Counted from the stretch's first letter, positions 23,057 to 44,200 are shown. The stretch: 64,000 nt of DNA from Tigriopus japonicus (GCA_010645155.1 CM021317.1:14022781-14086780), one strand, 5' to 3'. Numbers and translations are program-made. Notes: a model not told the origin generated them from the letters alone.

Positions 23057-25709
23057 TATGAAAGAACTGTTCGAGCCTGCTCCCCCAAGTCGGATGGATC
23101 TTCTCAGATTTAGATTTAGTCATAGTTTCATCATCTTACTATGCAATAGTGTGCAAAAAATTGAGGTTATAGATGAAAGTAAATTTCATTGTTAAAAGTG
23201 AAAGTAGGTAATCTCAGTCGTCGCAAATAGGGACAATAAGGCATATACCAAAGTTGGGTTCATCCACTTTGAGCAATTTTGTGTTATTTTATGTGCATGA
23301 ACAGAAGGAACCCTCCATCAGGTTGATCAAATCTTCAAACAAAGAAAGCAATGTAGAACTTGTGAAATATGTATGATGAAATTGGGTTATCCTTGATGCT
23401 TTATCTCATATCCATTGGAGTCTTCATCATTGGTGAACATCAAAAACTTTTGAGGTGATCACATCAACTAGTCACCTTTCAAAAGTTTAGTTACAGGAGA
23501 GAAGGTTTTGGAAAACGTTTTTATTTCATGATATTTTGTCAACCCTGAACTTAAATTGTATAGGCTTCTGCCCATTGTTTTTTTTTAATTTGGCGCCATA
23601 ACTCAAAAAGTGAGTTGTCAACTGAATGGAATAATAACAAAACCCTTGATTTGGGAGTGACATTGCTCTCCCTAGAACTCTAGCTAACCGAAGTCTGCTT
23701 ATCGTGTACATAAAAAACCCTGCTCAATGAATGAGTGTAGTCGAAGGAACTCAGCTGGGGATTTTGGGGCCAAACTGGCTAGGGATGGGTCAGAACTAGA
23801 CTCGGACATTTCAGTTTGCTACGTGAGGGAAGGTTCTTGTTTCAATTGATTGTCTATATGAAGGATGCGAATTGAGCTCGAAAATTTTACTTAAGGCTTT
23901 TGGAGGCTTTATCTCGGCTCTGACACATCCCTAACTTTTGGGGCCCCAGAATCTCCAGTTAAATTCACTCATCCAATTAGGTACTCGCTTACAAACAAGT
24001 TCGTATCAGGCAGAGGTAGCCTGCTATTCAATTTACTTGTTCCATTGACTCTAATTTCTTTGCTAAGATAACGCATTGTTTGGTACTTTTTATCCTTTTT
24101 GGCTTATATTTACTATTTTTCTCCATTTTGTAGGCATTTTACTTACTTCTTCACATTTCTACTTGGTGTTTCAAGAGAAGCGGAACACCTAACTTAATTA
24201 TCTATAGAGGTTGTGAACAATTCCAAATCTAGTAAAATCTAGCCCTTTTATCCTCAAATCTGTGCTGGTCAGCTAGGCCGAAGTGCAGGAACAATAGGGT
24301 AGCCAAAATGAGAGGATAAGCAAGTGCTGGGTGGGGTGGTCACTAAAGACAGTTACGTCAAGTGACTTGACTTAAAGCTAATGTTCTGGTTAGGATAATT
24401 TACTTTTGCAAACTCAAGATGACAATTGTAAAATGATTATCAATATGTGACCAATATGTGATTGACTTTGAGCTTTTACCTCCCTTTTGTTTGTCTCCAC
24501 TTATGGGGGAAAATTGTTACACCGATATATTTAGTTCACATTCTCTATAGATCGTGATTGAGACCATTTATATCAGTCACTTATTGCATGTGATTGGCCA
24601 AACACTTGGCTTGAAGGGGTAGGATAAGCAAATTTCCCCCTTTTTCCTTTTTTCAAAGAAAAGAGGAAATGACAGGACTAGGAATTTCAACATGTCAAAA
24701 ATTACTAGTCTCACAGAAGTGCTGATCTTCCTAAGAATCAGGAGATCTCGTGGGAAGCAGGTTTTGTGGGAGTGTCTTGCAAATTTTAGGACAATTACTA
24801 GAAGATCCGTCTGAGATTAGGAGTTGTTTTTTGTTAAAATGAAAAATCTCGCTTTTTCATCTGCTATGATATTGATTGCGTTTTGACACATGATTAAAGA
24901 GATTTTTACCAACAAGTCAAAAAATGTCAGAAAACGTGCCATATTTAAAAACAATGCCACGACAAAATAATATGCCCGATATCTGGCATGCAAGGATGCC
25001 ACCTGGCAGTACTGGTCTTCTCTCTCGCCGCTCATCGGAGAGAGTGACTGATTTTGAAATTTTGACTTTAAAATCAGGCAAAAATTATGCGGTCCTTAAC
25101 GGCTAAAACTATTTTGATGTGATAATCAATCATTCTCAGTTGACTACCACCAATTTACCAACACTCATTCGAGATGGATGAGAGGCATTTAAACCTAGCT
25201 AAGCGAAGGGCACGCTTTGGGAAATTCTTTTCATCCGCAATCCAAATAACGAGATTTTTGCCATCTGAGACCACTTTTTATCACGGCGTTTTCGGTCATT
25301 TGAGTTAATCGTACTTTTTTCAAGAATGTCGATCGTCCATTCATTTGGTCACATTGCTTTGTTGTGAAAGCCAAAGCAGCGTTGCCAAACGCAATTCTCA
25401 TCTCCCCATTTTCCAAACTGGCATTACAGAAAATTTAATGAATGCGACAAAGAAAAGAAAAAAAGAGAGTCCTAAAACATAACGAGATGGACCATTTCAA
25501 CCTAGAATCGAAAAAAACCGTCGACAACCGGCGAAATCGGACATTTAAAATGACCGTCATCGCCCGTGAATTGGCAGCGCCGCAAACTTTTTGGCAGCCC
25601 TGAGCTCAAGTCATTGTCATTCAGCTGTCGTTTGACCGAGAGTGAATTGCAGAAACCGACTTCTTTCAATCCAACACTCAATCCAAGGCGGTCGAGTCTA
25701 TTCGAGCTC
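23057..25709. other. Intergenic region between divergent SLC49A4-like and PSMC1 genes
   Basis: The two genes are transcribed away from each other, so both promoters should lie in this 2.65 kb. I see no clear TATA box or CpG island. The PSMC1 side (25500-25709) is less AT-rich. A short hAT-like element sits at 23780-23933. Confidence 0.5.
23780..23933. mobile_element. Short hAT-like MITE
   Basis: The ends form an inverted repeat: TAGGGATGGGTCAGA on the left and TAGGGATGTGTCAGA on the right strand, 14 of 15 bases alike. The 154-bp body has no coding sequence. TAGGGATGGG-type ends are common in hAT elements, but the flanking 8 bases do not match convincingly, so the superfamily is a guess. Confidence 0.55.
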
Positions 25710-31755
<6,046 letters not shown>

Positions 31756-31832
31756 TTCTTGTGTATCCAATAACCATTTTAATACCCTTTGTCCACGAAA
31801 TCCAAGTAGAGGCAATTTAAACCTTTCTTGAT

Positions 31833-31838
31833 AATAAA
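31833..31838 (+). terminator. Poly(A) signal of PSMC1
   Basis: AATAAA lies 78 bases after the PSMC1 stop, followed by an A-rich stretch. It is the only canonical signal close downstream. Confidence 0.75.
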
Positions 31839-31905
31839 AGTAAAATAGAAGAAAAAAAAACCAGGAGTACACCTTGTAGGACCAAAAGGATAGTCATAAA
31901 ATGTC

Positions 31906-31911
31906 TTTATT
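31906..31911 (-). terminator. Poly(A) signal of the opposing orphan gene
   Basis: AATAAA on the minus strand (TTTATT on plus) lies about 370 bases after the stop codon proposed at 32282. Its presence just before the PSMC1 3' end supports 32319-32282 as the true last coding exon of the minus-strand gene. Confidence 0.6.
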
Positions 31912-32281
31912 TGTATTTGTTCCATCACGATATCATAATCTCGGAGGTTAGAACGGTATATATTTCAAAATAGAGTTTTTTTGTTGTTCATTTGCTTGAG
32001 TTGCTTTGGCAAAACCGGTGGATTTCAAAGAAGGTGGAAGCTGTATTTTCATGCAGTTCAAATCGGGGGTCAGTTTTCTCGGCTATGTTTGTTGAAGTAG
32101 TAATAATTGATAACTGTACTGTAATACTTGGCGTTTCGCAGAGATGGATAATGAATGTGGCTGAAGAGGATTAGTAAGTGACCATTACAAGTAAAAGATG
32201 TATGTGTGCATCCAAGTTTTGGGGTCAATCAATCTGTATGGATTCCGTCTTAGAATAAGTGAAACAATCTCGGATGTTCTT

Positions 32282-35200
32282 TTACATGCTTCTCCAATGC
32301 ATGTGTCCATCTGCTCGACCTGCAAAAAAGAAGCTAAAATTAGAGGCAACTCATACAAGATAAGTAAATACGGCATTTAGAGAGCCTTTTTGCCATCTAA
32401 ACGTAAATTCATTATTCTATGAAGATTAACTTCAGAAAAAGATATGGTGTCAATGTTGTTTGTTGAGTGAGGAGAAGACCATAATTCATTAACACATGAT
32501 TACATTTCCATATTTTAAACTGAAAAATGTTGTAAGACCTAGAAAAACATGTCCAGAATAGAGCACCGGAACATCTTAAAACATGGCGCTTTTCCAAATT
32601 TTGACAAAACAATGTGAAAGAACATACCTTTGTGCTCAGTAACAAGTTTGAAAATACCTACACTGATAACTTTTAATCAATATGATTTACTATTTACAAT
32701 TATTTCGAGAGAAGTATTCTCCAAAAGACCCAAAAATTATAACATATTTTTGCACTTTTGATTTTTAAAATAAAAAAAAGCATATTTTTACATAACTTCC
32801 TGCCCCTTAACTTTCACTAGGGCTGTAGGTTTCATGAAAATGCATTTTTTTCATTCATTTTTCTGATTTTTTTCATTTTCACATTTTTCACTTGATTTGC
32901 ATTTTTTTTGCTTTTTCATCGAATTGTGTTACAGTTTTTGCATTTTTTTCGTGCTGATTCACACCTTTGGCAAATTTTGGGGATTTTGAGCACCATGTAA
33001 GAAAACTGCTTAATTTAAAGTAGTAAATTTTCTCCTTAATATTTGCACTTCATACATTGCCAGTTGAGAGCGCGAATTCATTTATTTTCTATACATGTGT
33101 TGTTGGTAGTTTCTCTGAATTGTCTCAATCAAAGAGCATGCACATTTCATGAAAATGCATTTTATTTCATTGTTTCCGTTTTTTTTTGCATTTTTTCATT
33201 ACAGTAGTGTACATTTTATGAGTACACAAAAATGAAAGGCAAGCACACACTTTACCTTGATAAATTTTCAAAGAAAACCCAAGAGCTATAGATATTTTAT
33301 GTGGCCTTTATGGGGCCTAATTTTTTTGTGATTGAACAAATGTTAAAGTTGGTGGCAGTTACAAAGCTTTTGCCAACTCTCTCCTTCCACAACAACACTA
33401 TTTTTTTAGAAAAGTTGCATTTTTCAGATTTGATTTAGTCTTGATGCTCCTCAACTGTTCGCACTTTTCTGCATTTTCTTTTCGCATTTTTTTTTAATTT
33501 TGACGCCTTATTGGCGTTTTCATTTGCATTTTTTGTGCAACCCCAATTATTACACAGGGAAATGTTTGGGGATTTTTTGTAAATTCAGACCTACAATTTT
33601 TTGAGTAAGTTTCAATTACAGATGAATGCAAGGCTCTTTTACATTTTTCAGTTGATGTCCAATTGATATGATTCCGATTCAATCTAAATTTTCTAAATTG
33701 ATTTTTTTTTTGTAACATATATAGAGATATGGGAACGATTTCACTCAGTTTTAAGCTTCAATTTCTTCCCTGGTTAAACTATTGGTTACATCAAAGAATA
33801 TAACAGAGGTTCTCCAACAATTATTGACTTGTTTTAGTACGTCAAAAAAAACTTCATCAAACAGAGATGCTATTTTCACACGTTTTTAGTGAAGAACGTT
33901 ACTCAAGCTAATTTGCTGCCATTGATAAGAAACAACAATTAGTTGCTTATTTGTTGGCAAAGGTGCGCGCGAATGTCGGTTAGGAATTCCTTTTTCAGAA
34001 ATGGTTCGCTCATTCGTTTCAGAGGAGAAAAAAAGCGGTTAAAACTCATCAAAAAACGAATGTTACTCCCACGTATGACCATTCAGACAAGGGAGATAAG
34101 ATTTTTAACGGAATAGAAACCCCTCCTTCGTTTGAACGTTTGCAATGGCAGATGAAAGAAAAAAGAAAACAACAAATTATCGCAACCTTATAAGGCAATA
34201 AAATGAAACCTTGGAAACTTGACATTAGCATCAAAATTCAATATTGACGTTTGAATTCCCACTTATTTCTATTGTAGTGTCGAACATTGACAGGAAGATT
34301 TCGGATACTTGGAACTTTTCCTTCCGGATGATAAATTATTAATGGCCTCTATTTAGCATTCGTTATGAAGTGGCAATCAAATCATCCAACATTGCATGCA
34401 TGTCAAAATTAGAGTTTTTATTTTTAGACGGAACTAGAAAAATGTTCGTTCCGATTTTCATTATTTTTAGGGAAAGTGATTCTTATGTAGTATAAAATCA
34501 AGCGATTTTAGAAGTTGAACTATCTGTGGCACGAGAACAGGGATATCTTGCATTTGATTGCCAGAGTTTAGACAGAAGATGAAGCAATCCATTAATAAAT
34601 GGACTCTGGAACACACATAAAAAAAATCTCCTATTGCTTTGATTATTGGTTTATCTTAATAAGCCTCTAAATTGAAAGGATATGAACGTACCAATCATGA
34701 CTGGGGCACAAATGCAGGGTTCCTCATCTTGACGAGGTCGACCAATCTTTAACACGCCCTGAAAAGAAACGAGAAATCAATAGCCAATATAACATGAAAT
34801 AGAGATTATTGGTCCAATGCTTTGAATGACAAATCATTTGAGGTTTGCACGCACTAGTGCAACGACTTTCAATTGACTGACGAGTCAACGTGGGGCAAAA
34901 AGTGCTAAAAGCTACAACTTATTGACAATTGGAAAGAAATACTGTGTTGATTTAAGGGTGTTTGTGGGTTTCCAAATTTCATTAAGCTCTTGAGCCCTCT
35001 CGTTGTGATGATTTTTAGAAGTGATGGACTGAAAGCAAACATGCACTTTAAAGGATGAAGTTTGAAAACAAAATTGAAGATCCAAAAGCCTAAAGCCTCT
35101 GAAACTTGAATTTCCCGATTTTTATATTTGGGATTTCCAACATCCAACGCATTAGCAATTTAAATTTTTGAGGTTATGAACCCTTTCGATCCGTCACTAA

Positions 35201-38200
35201 TTTAAGTAATAATGTTTAAGGCACATTTTTTTATTTGGGACTAAGAATCAGTTTCTAAACAGGGTAGGAATTAAGAAACCCAACAAAACCAAGCAGTGTT
35301 TTTCTACTCCTTTAGCTCGTTTACGCACATTACATTGATTCTGAAAATCCATTATAGCCTCTTTTTTATGCTTCAGAAATGAATTGTAGATTAGCTTCAT
35401 TGAAAGGTAAGATTTCATCGCATCATACCAGATTCTGAGGACGAGATGTGGTTGAAACCAAAGATATAGATAGAGAAGCAATACTAAATCTGGCTAGCTG
35501 AATTTTCAAGAATGGGCTGATTAACTTGTTTCCAATATTTTGCAAATTTAATTGGCTCCCTCACAATTTGGATAGTAAACAAAAAAATACCAAGCATCAG
35601 TTTATTAGAACCCAAAAAGAATGGAGCGGTCAATGTCACAGAAAGTCATGAATTACTGTAATTCAGTTAAATGTTTTTCTAGCTAAATGATGATCATTTC
35701 CTTTCTATCTATCTCTATGGCCGAAGCAATGTGGAATATCAGGTTTGTTTTATGAGAGTCCCTGATTGTTCAACATGCTTGAATTTAACCTTCATTCCTG
35801 AGAATCTATCGATAGGTCAATTTTGTCGTCCACATGACAGTCTTTAGAAACATTTCACGTTAAAATGTCCTTTAACACCGGCTCAAGATCTCAAAATAGA
35901 TCTTGCAACCGAGCTGAAATCATTGAAATGCGGTTGCATTTTTTCTCATTTCCAATCGATTTTAGCCCTGACTATGAGAGTTTCTTGGAATGACCGTCAA
36001 TGGATTCAAGGAAAGAACGATGGCCACAATTCCATGCGTGATATTCAGCCCAAAATTATTTGAATTGAAACATTTCCGTCCATGGCTTTCAAGGAAATCG
36101 TATAACCATCAACATGGCAGTTTACCAGGATCATTTTAAGACCTCTGGAAGCAATGAGATCATTGGAAATCGGATCGATGACGGTCCTTTTTATCTAATC
36201 TAATCGTTCAGCGATAAACCGATACATTTCATCTCCTATGAAGACATCTTACAAAATAGGAACGGATCAGAAATGTCACTTGACCACTTTGATTAATCTT
36301 GGGCCAACTCAAGATCGATGAGCTGTCTTTTGAGCACCCGATAAGTTATGATCTTCTTTCCAGAACCAGGATCGTTGGTGAAATAGCGTTTTGAAGATAG
36401 CATTTTGGGATGAAACTTGATCATAAGGAAGTCATTTAGACAAGGTTTTTAATAGCCTCATGAGGAGGTTTAATTTGAATGGATGGAAATTGTTCTTCAA
36501 TGAATGACCGATTCATCAAAGAGAGCTCAATCAAGTGTATCCCGTGAACATGGATCTTTATAAAGGCCATTCATAACTAAAGGGCAAACAGGGTGCAAGC
36601 AAATAAATCTAGCATTTTAATGCAAGAAAATATCTAGGTGTCTTATTTGAAAAGTAATCAATCTTTGATTGACTTATTGCGGTCTTGCACAGAAAACCAC
36701 TAATACTTGACTATTTTTACTATTAACTATTTTTAACGTGTTTTTAACATTTGGCATGTTTTTGTACATTGTTATATGAATTTATGTATATCCTTTCTTT
36801 AATACGCCATGTCATGACCAAGAGTCGCAATATACATTGTTACTATCATTTTTAATATTTGAAAGAAAACTGCCCTTAATTCTATTGACCCTGACAAGTC
36901 TGGATGCTTAAAAAACTCTTGCAAAAATCCTTCGCGTCTGGTTTTACTAAAATATGCTCAAAAACTTTTGACCCACCCTGCATTCAGTATCCCTTGAAGG
37001 TACATGATTTTTTGTCTCCTTTGTCACAGAACCTTTATAAACTTGCACAATCCTCAACAACTACTACAAAAAGTGTTTTTCAATCCATGTAAATAAAATC
37101 GTTGACCAAGACAGGACAATTTACTCTATCCTTATTCGCTTTGCGGTCAATTATGTTCAAGTTGAATAGCAGCGTCGATGAAATCAGTGCTGAGGGGGTC
37201 TTTGACATTTCCATCGGGCCCAAATGTGTTATTGTTGTTGATGCTGTGGAATGTTGACCATGATTAGTTCACACATAGGTACGTACTACACTGGTTTGTT
37301 CGCCAGTGACGAGGCATATTTTAAAGAGCAAGGTAAAATTGCCAGGAATTGAGGCTCCGAATAAAAACAGTGTAACAACAGGCTCAGTACATGATGATCC
37401 ATTGTTCCGTTAGTCGACAATGGTAAGTAAACAAGCATCCCTCTGACCTGGGCAATTATAAGTAAGCCCTGGACCGACCTGAAATTGGATATTTCGACGG
37501 TTGGGGGAAATAAATGGTGTAAAATTGAAATGTATGTAGTCCTGATACTAAATGCAACGTAGATCAAGGTCTGCAGATAAAACGAGTGTGTAGTAGTTAG
37601 ACTCCTCCAGCCCATCATCTCTTTATTATTACAGCATCCGTGTCAATGATACGCATTATAGAACACACAACTACCTACTAGGTTCTCTTCCGTTTAAACA
37701 CGCACTCCCTTATAAACCCCGACCAAACAATGTTGACTTCAACGACTGACTTTTTTTGACGAGTAACCTATATTTCTTCAAGTTAACATTTCGGTTACAA
37801 ACGAAACCATAGTCATTCCAAAATTTCTTCAGTGACAATCCATCATCCTTTAGAGTGGGTCAGGAAAGTAATTTTTGGAGAAGGGAAGATTGTACAAAGG
37901 GTGGCTTTGCTATCAAATTTGAAAAAATGCTAGTGAATTTAATTTGACCTTGGATATGTGTCCATTCAAAGATTGAAATATCTTTTTAGCAAAAAAATCG
38001 TTATTCGTTCATAAAAAGGTTCGCAAATGCAACTCATCGCACTTATTTATTTAACAAGGCAGAATTAAGGTTTTCAACCCAAGCTTAAAATAGACGCCTA
38101 TAGATGGCGCGAAAACTGAGGTAGATAAAGAATAAAAGTCTTGGGAGCTTAGCGCCATCTATTGACGATTTTTTGAGCTGGGGTTGAAATCCTTCATTGA

Positions 38201-41200
38201 GTTACAATGAAATATTTGTTACTAAAACAAAAAGCAAAAAGTGCTCTTCAAATCTTGTTAGATGTATTAAAAAGCTTTTTTGTCCTCCCAAGACTTCATG
38301 AACGATTCATTGACCAATTGAAGGGTTTTTTTCAAGCACTGCTGTGTTGTAACAACAAATCAAATCTAGTCATCGTTTGGTCGGGGAAGTTGCGAATTGG
38401 CTTCAAAGAGTTTTATGGCGTCAGTCTATTCGTTCATGAAAATGAAATTCAGATTGGCAAAAAAGCTTGTGTGCCGCTGAAAATGTCAAAGCAGGCCCAA
38501 TGTAACGAACCTCAAGCTCTTTTTAAGCGATTCCATTTCCCAGCTAAGGACCTGGAATCACGAGATCCTCTTTTAACATGTTTGAGGAACCTGATTTTTG
38601 TTTTTGCCTCATCCACTCGTTCTCTAGGACAACTAGTAGTCGATGTACATGAGAATGTGAGTAAGTGAGTGTCGTTCGTGTACTAATATGTTTGATGAGA
38701 AGCAAAGAGGTTTACTGTGTACCAATGCCATTAAGGCCCTTCTTCTGGTACATACGTACCTCCTTCACTCTCAGCCTCAAAACTTTACTTAACACATTCT
38801 CTAATGACGAACGGGCTCTAATTACCAACAGGTATATTGAGCTCTACCTATCCACCACAGACACGTAGACAACCAGGGCCTCTTAAAAGGCTCTTTTCAT
38901 GATTGGCCTGATTGTTCGAGCAAAGATACACACAAAAAATGCGTCGCGAGAATAAATTAGGAATGATAAAAAAGAGTATGGACTATTTTTCACGGGCAAT
39001 GCGAGAGAAGCAGATATTGCAGGTGTGCAAAGCCTCTAAGAATTACCTTTTCTTGAATAAGGTATATTTTATACCTTGTTAACATTTTTCCGAACAACTT
39101 TTTTTTGGGTAATTAAGGGTATTTTTATATTCTATGATTTCTATGATTCTATGATAGACATTCTATGATTTCGGAGTAATACAAGGTATTGATATCACTT
39201 AAGGTTCGAGAACAAATTTGTTTTCTTATGGTACCGAATATGAGGATTACACTCACTATGTAACATTGTTTTGAAACGATGAATGTTAACCTATCCGTCT
39301 ATCATGAAGTTTGAATCGTCAAAAGAAAAAAAACATATTTAGAATGATTTTTTTCTCCAAAAGAGTTGATTGAAAACTCAAAAAAAATTGTTGTCCAAAG
39401 TACAGTCTGTCGGTTCAAGTTCAACTTAGATTTTGAGTGATGTGAATGTCGGTCGATCCCTCACTAGTCAAAACAACAATTTTGTGTCGATCCCTCTTTT
39501 GACGCATCTGAAGCAAATAGTAAGCTACAGCTCCCAACCATCATCATCATCATCAGTCTCACCCTCCACAACCATTCAAAACAAATCTGACCATTTTCCG
39601 AGCTCGAGGCGAATCATGTATCTCTGGAATCAAGTGTGAGGTCCATCATGTTAATCGTCCAAAGCTACATAACTGCGACCGCTTTTGGACATTTGGCGTA
39701 AGCAACCCATCCTCTCTCGCCTGAACGAACTCAAACGACGCACTTTATATGTTTTTCATGACGAATCCAAAACGACCCTATTTTGATGGAGAGGTTTTTT
39801 TCTCTTGTTCTTCGTCTCTCTCTCTCCAAAACCATCCATCGCGGTTCCGCATTCGTGACCAACTCATTTGTGCCATGAAAAAATGACTTCCAAAGCCTGA
39901 GCAATTTACTTTTTGGACGCAACCTCTACTAGAGAACTATCCGAATTTTTTGGGGGGTAACCCAGAGGATAAGTGTTACATACAGCTGGGTTGTCGGTCC
40001 AAGAAACAATGGAATAAATGCGTTGGATGATTGCTAAATTACCCTCTTTTCATGCCTCAACTAGCCATATATGACAAGTGTAGTAAATCATGAGAATGTC
40101 ACGGTCAATATGAGACGTCCTAAGCCTGCTTTATAATTTACGTTTGAGTTGGCATGTTGAGAGAGTTAAGATTGATGAATTCGAAGTATGCTTTCAAGAG
40201 AAAGGAGAAAAAAGTTTGCTTGTATCAAGATTACTTCAACAATTAACGCTTAAGACAGTTCTGTCTTGTTTGGAAAAAAAAATCATCAAAGCTGATTTTA
40301 GAAGTATGTTTGAAGCATGATCAAAATATAAGTGCAAACAAATGTTTTGTTAGCATGCTTCAAGTATTGTCAAGTATTTGTTAAATGTTACCGGTAAATA
40401 AAATCAAAATCACAACTAGCGATGTCAATGTCAAAATATGGTGAAAGACGATGATTAAAGTATGGTTGTGAGGAATGCTTTTACTTGAGATTGAACAAAC
40501 TAGTTTGCTTTGAGAAAACTTAGTGCTAAAAATTAACAGTCAAAGAAACTGACCAATGTTGGGATTGCGTACAAAAGTAACATTTTATGACTAAGAGGCA
40601 GTAAAACATTGGCACCAGCAACAAATCATTTGCTTATTTCTCCTTTACAAGTATACTTCCAAAGACCTATTGCTTGGGTGCCCTCTCTTGTTTTCAAAAT
40701 GAACTACTCGCCGTCAGAGTAAGCATTCTTCAGAAGTAGAGCTTCAATCAAAGATAAAAGTGACAATCAGCGCCCTCTTGGGGTAGAAACAGTTATGAGC
40801 GCTTCTGTTAAATCTTTGGCCTTAATTTGTGATTACGCAGCGTGGCTTTTTGATTTTTAAAAACAATCATATCATACCTGAGCTCTAAAAGACTCGAAAT
40901 ATGAAGAGAAATCAACAGTAAGGTGGAAGGTGCAATTATGGCAGCAAGTTTAAATTGTTGATAGCTCTGATATCAAGAGACTTTGCCCCTGCTTTGTCTC
41001 CATCTAGTGGCAATTTTTGTAAACTTCGGTTAAACTCTTTACTAAACTACAACTTCTGTACTGAGAATAAACTTGAGGAACGCTAAACTGACTTCATTGT
41101 GGCGTACTCGAGCTATATGATATATTATAGTCAACATACCACCTAAAATAAGTAACAATAGATCTTACCTGAACCATCTCGCCTCTTTTGAGTTCTCGCT

Positions 41201-44200
41201 GAATTTCCCAGATCTCCATAGAGGCGTTCATAGCTTTGGGCACGAGTGTTCGGCGCTTTTGCGACACCCTATTGGAACTGCTCTTGGTGGACTTCATATA
41301 GCCACCGTTTCTATCAACAGTTTGGGAGATGGGTTTGATGGGTTTCCCGGGTTTACGGTAGGTGGATGAGGGCGTGACTGATGATGATGAGATGCTACTT
41401 CGACGAGAATTGTGGGTCGGATCGATGTCCATCAAAGGGCTGCGAACTCGGCCATCAACACTAGAGTACAAAACAACGCCATTTTTAATCGTGCCATAAA
41501 CACTTTTTTTTTTACTTTAGACTTTTTTTGTAGTATACTAAGGGCGAGAAATTGCACTTTATGTGGAAAATTTTGGTATTTGTTTGACAAATAATCTCAG
41601 TCATTTTTGAAACCAGAGGCAAAACGTAAGTAATCTTAAAGCTCGGTAAGGAATTCAAGACACATGAATGGGTTTGTCTCGAAATGGTGTGTGTTAAAAC
41701 CTTCACTCTTTGCATTTTTGAGACTCTCGTCTACTAATATTGGTAAATTTAACTGAACAGAAGTCATCACGAACTTTTTTTTTACTAATATGAATAGTGA
41801 ATAGTAGCTCGTAAGTTTAATATTGGGTAGAAAACAGTCAAAGACTCTTTAACGAAAAAATATATTAAAGAAGATGTTATTTATAAACAAAATTATCATT
41901 GTTCCTGAAAATGAGTGTCATAATGTCTTGATCCGTTTCCCTTTTAAATGGAGATTCAACGGATCTTCATATCAGATCAAACTTTGGTTAAAATATGCAA
42001 TGCATTATAAAAGAACCCAATGAAATGGAAATATGAAGTCTTTGAGTGGTGATTTATGTCGAGAAAGTAGATAGACATGTTCAATGCACGAAAGGGTTTT
42101 TAAAGGAGCCGCCCCGAAAATGCCCTTTTCCTGAGTTGCCAAAACGAGTTTTTGCTTCTCGCGGATTTTCACCCATTCGTGATGGTGCAAATTCAAAGGT
42201 AGCTCATGAAGAGAAGGCCCCCCAAAATGTTGAAATTTAAATTCTCACCTCCCTCAAGTTTGGCATGAGCCGTCTTCCTTCATTCGCTACTGAATGAAGA
42301 TTTCGTGCTCGTGGGGTATAAGATCAAATGAAGACATTTTCTAATTGGAGACTTCCATCACGCCAACCATTTGGACTCCTGATGCGTCTAGGTGTGTGAT
42401 TCATCTTGGGGAAGCCAGAACTTTTTCATGGGCCCGACAAGGATTCACCACGCCCTTGTACTTAGCTTGACGAATGGGTGACAACTCAATTGCAGAGTTG
42501 TCTAGCCTGGAATGTTGTGTATTCGACGAGTCGTGGTTGGGGGGGGGGGGCTCAAAAGTAATAGAGATTACTACTTGGACAGACAAATGAGTGTTTTCTT
42601 AGGATCTCATGGTGAGATTTGGGGAGCGTTCGTCCAAGAGATCAAAAAAAGGTTTTTGAGTGCCATCTTTAACAATTTGTAAATCGACCCAAAACCAAAT
42701 TCATTTGGTTAGATGAGTCCCGGAATATCATTGAATAAAAATTTGTTGGAGTGACTTCGATCTAAGTTGGCAACACTGACTCTACTTCTATGAAAAGCTG
42801 TCAGGTTTGCCATTTTGTAGCGCGTTTATCCACATTGACACGATTCTGCGCCAAACAATAACGAGTTCCTCAGTCTCTTTGGGATAAAAGGAAAAGAAAT
42901 GTGCCCCTTGCTCTGAATTTTCCGGTGGAAGTTGAGAAACAATTCTTTATTGTACAAAAGAGAGCAATATTTAAGACCACTTTTTGCTTTCCCAATATTG
43001 GATTGCTCAACTAACAATGGACTGAAACGACCCGAATACAAAGTATTGAACCAAAAAATTTGATTAGCGCATAATTTCATATGTTTTGTGTTTGAGGATG
43101 CATACTTCAAGCATACTTCATCACTCAACTTTCACTCCTTTTGACCTTTGTTATTGCTCTCAAGCTTCTAAAACATCGTTATTTGAATGTTAGCTTCTAA
43201 GCAGTAGATGTTAAACCAAATTTTTGGTTGAGTAATGACCTAGAAAGCTTAAAATACGATAGAAGTCTATTCATATTGGAAACATGCTTGTAGTACGCCT
43301 TGGCGCACACGAAACATACAAGCTATAATTTTCTTTGTTCCTTTCATAATTTACTTACATAGTTAATTGACAAACGATTCTATATCAAAGAAATGTGATC
43401 CAATTAAACTTCATCTATTTTCTCAGTGTCCTTTTTGTTTAGATATAGGAATAACCAAAACCGAAATTTGGGCCAAAAGCGCTTTTGATCCATCACAAGA
43501 TTACAGGCCTACCAATCTTCAATCGAATCACGTGTGTTTAAGATAATCCAACTAATTATTGAACCAAGGTCACAGAAAACTTGTTCTCGTTGGATGATTT
43601 CTGTCATGGCAAGAATCACACGGGCTTTAAAACTCCACACCGCATTCACGAAGTACAATGAAGGTTTCGCTCGAATGATCAAGATTTGGGTGGAGAACCA
43701 ACGAGATTTGGTCTTGATGTCAGATCAATCTTGGTTATTCAATCCCGATCTCCTCACTCAAATATTTCACTTTTCTTTACGGCTTTTTCCATTGGAGCTA
43801 TCATCAATCATGATTGGAGAGATAAAAGGCACGAAATTATCACTTCTATTTTGGGTCTTGCTCTTCTTCAAGTTTTTTCCTATTTTTAAGAGTTATTCAA
43901 ATGATGGAAAATTGCTATAAAATTGGCAAATCTATTGTGAAATGACCTCATCAGATGGCGTCACTAGCTTTTGTGGTCATCTTATCAGGGTGACTGTTTT
44001 GTTAGCAATTGGAAATGATTCTCTTCAAATCATTCTAGATCGAAAATTGTTGAGCGAATAGAAGTTATGAAATCAAGATAAATCAAGAATGAAAATCAAC
44101 TTTGGATGTACAAAGTAAATAGTACAACATCTGTGTAAGTCGTCTTGTCAAATTTGATAAATTTGCAAGGATTCTTCGAGATTTATCCTGTATTCTGTAT

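Larger units (their letters stand above)
34759..41168. other. 6.4-kb intron of the orphan gene
   Basis: No exon with good borders was found. Visible contents are a family E fragment near 35020-35150, a possible LINE 3' end at 36720-36850, the hairpin MITE at 38067-38194 and repeat family C at 40745-41040. A 153-codon frame at 38207-38668 lacks support. Confidence 0.5.

Noticed and set aside
25566..25709. In-frame upstream extension of the PSMC1 start
   Set aside because: The family starts with MG and Gly2 is myristoylated; the extension has no homology and is probably 5' leader.
32185..32376. Alternative reading of the last orphan-gene exon in another frame, ending FYL then TAA
   Set aside because: It would need an intron phase that does not match the exon ending at 34692; the phase-consistent frame ends earlier at 32282.
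38207..38668. 153-codon plus-strand open frame, the longest uninterrupted frame in its area
   Set aside because: No family resemblance, no splice sites at sensible places, T-rich leader, and it starts just after a MITE inside the long intron of the orphan gene.
43534..43920. 128-codon frame with a hydrophobic C-terminus
   Set aside because: Starts within the right end of a family E hAT-like fragment; hydrophobic run is due to T-rich DNA.
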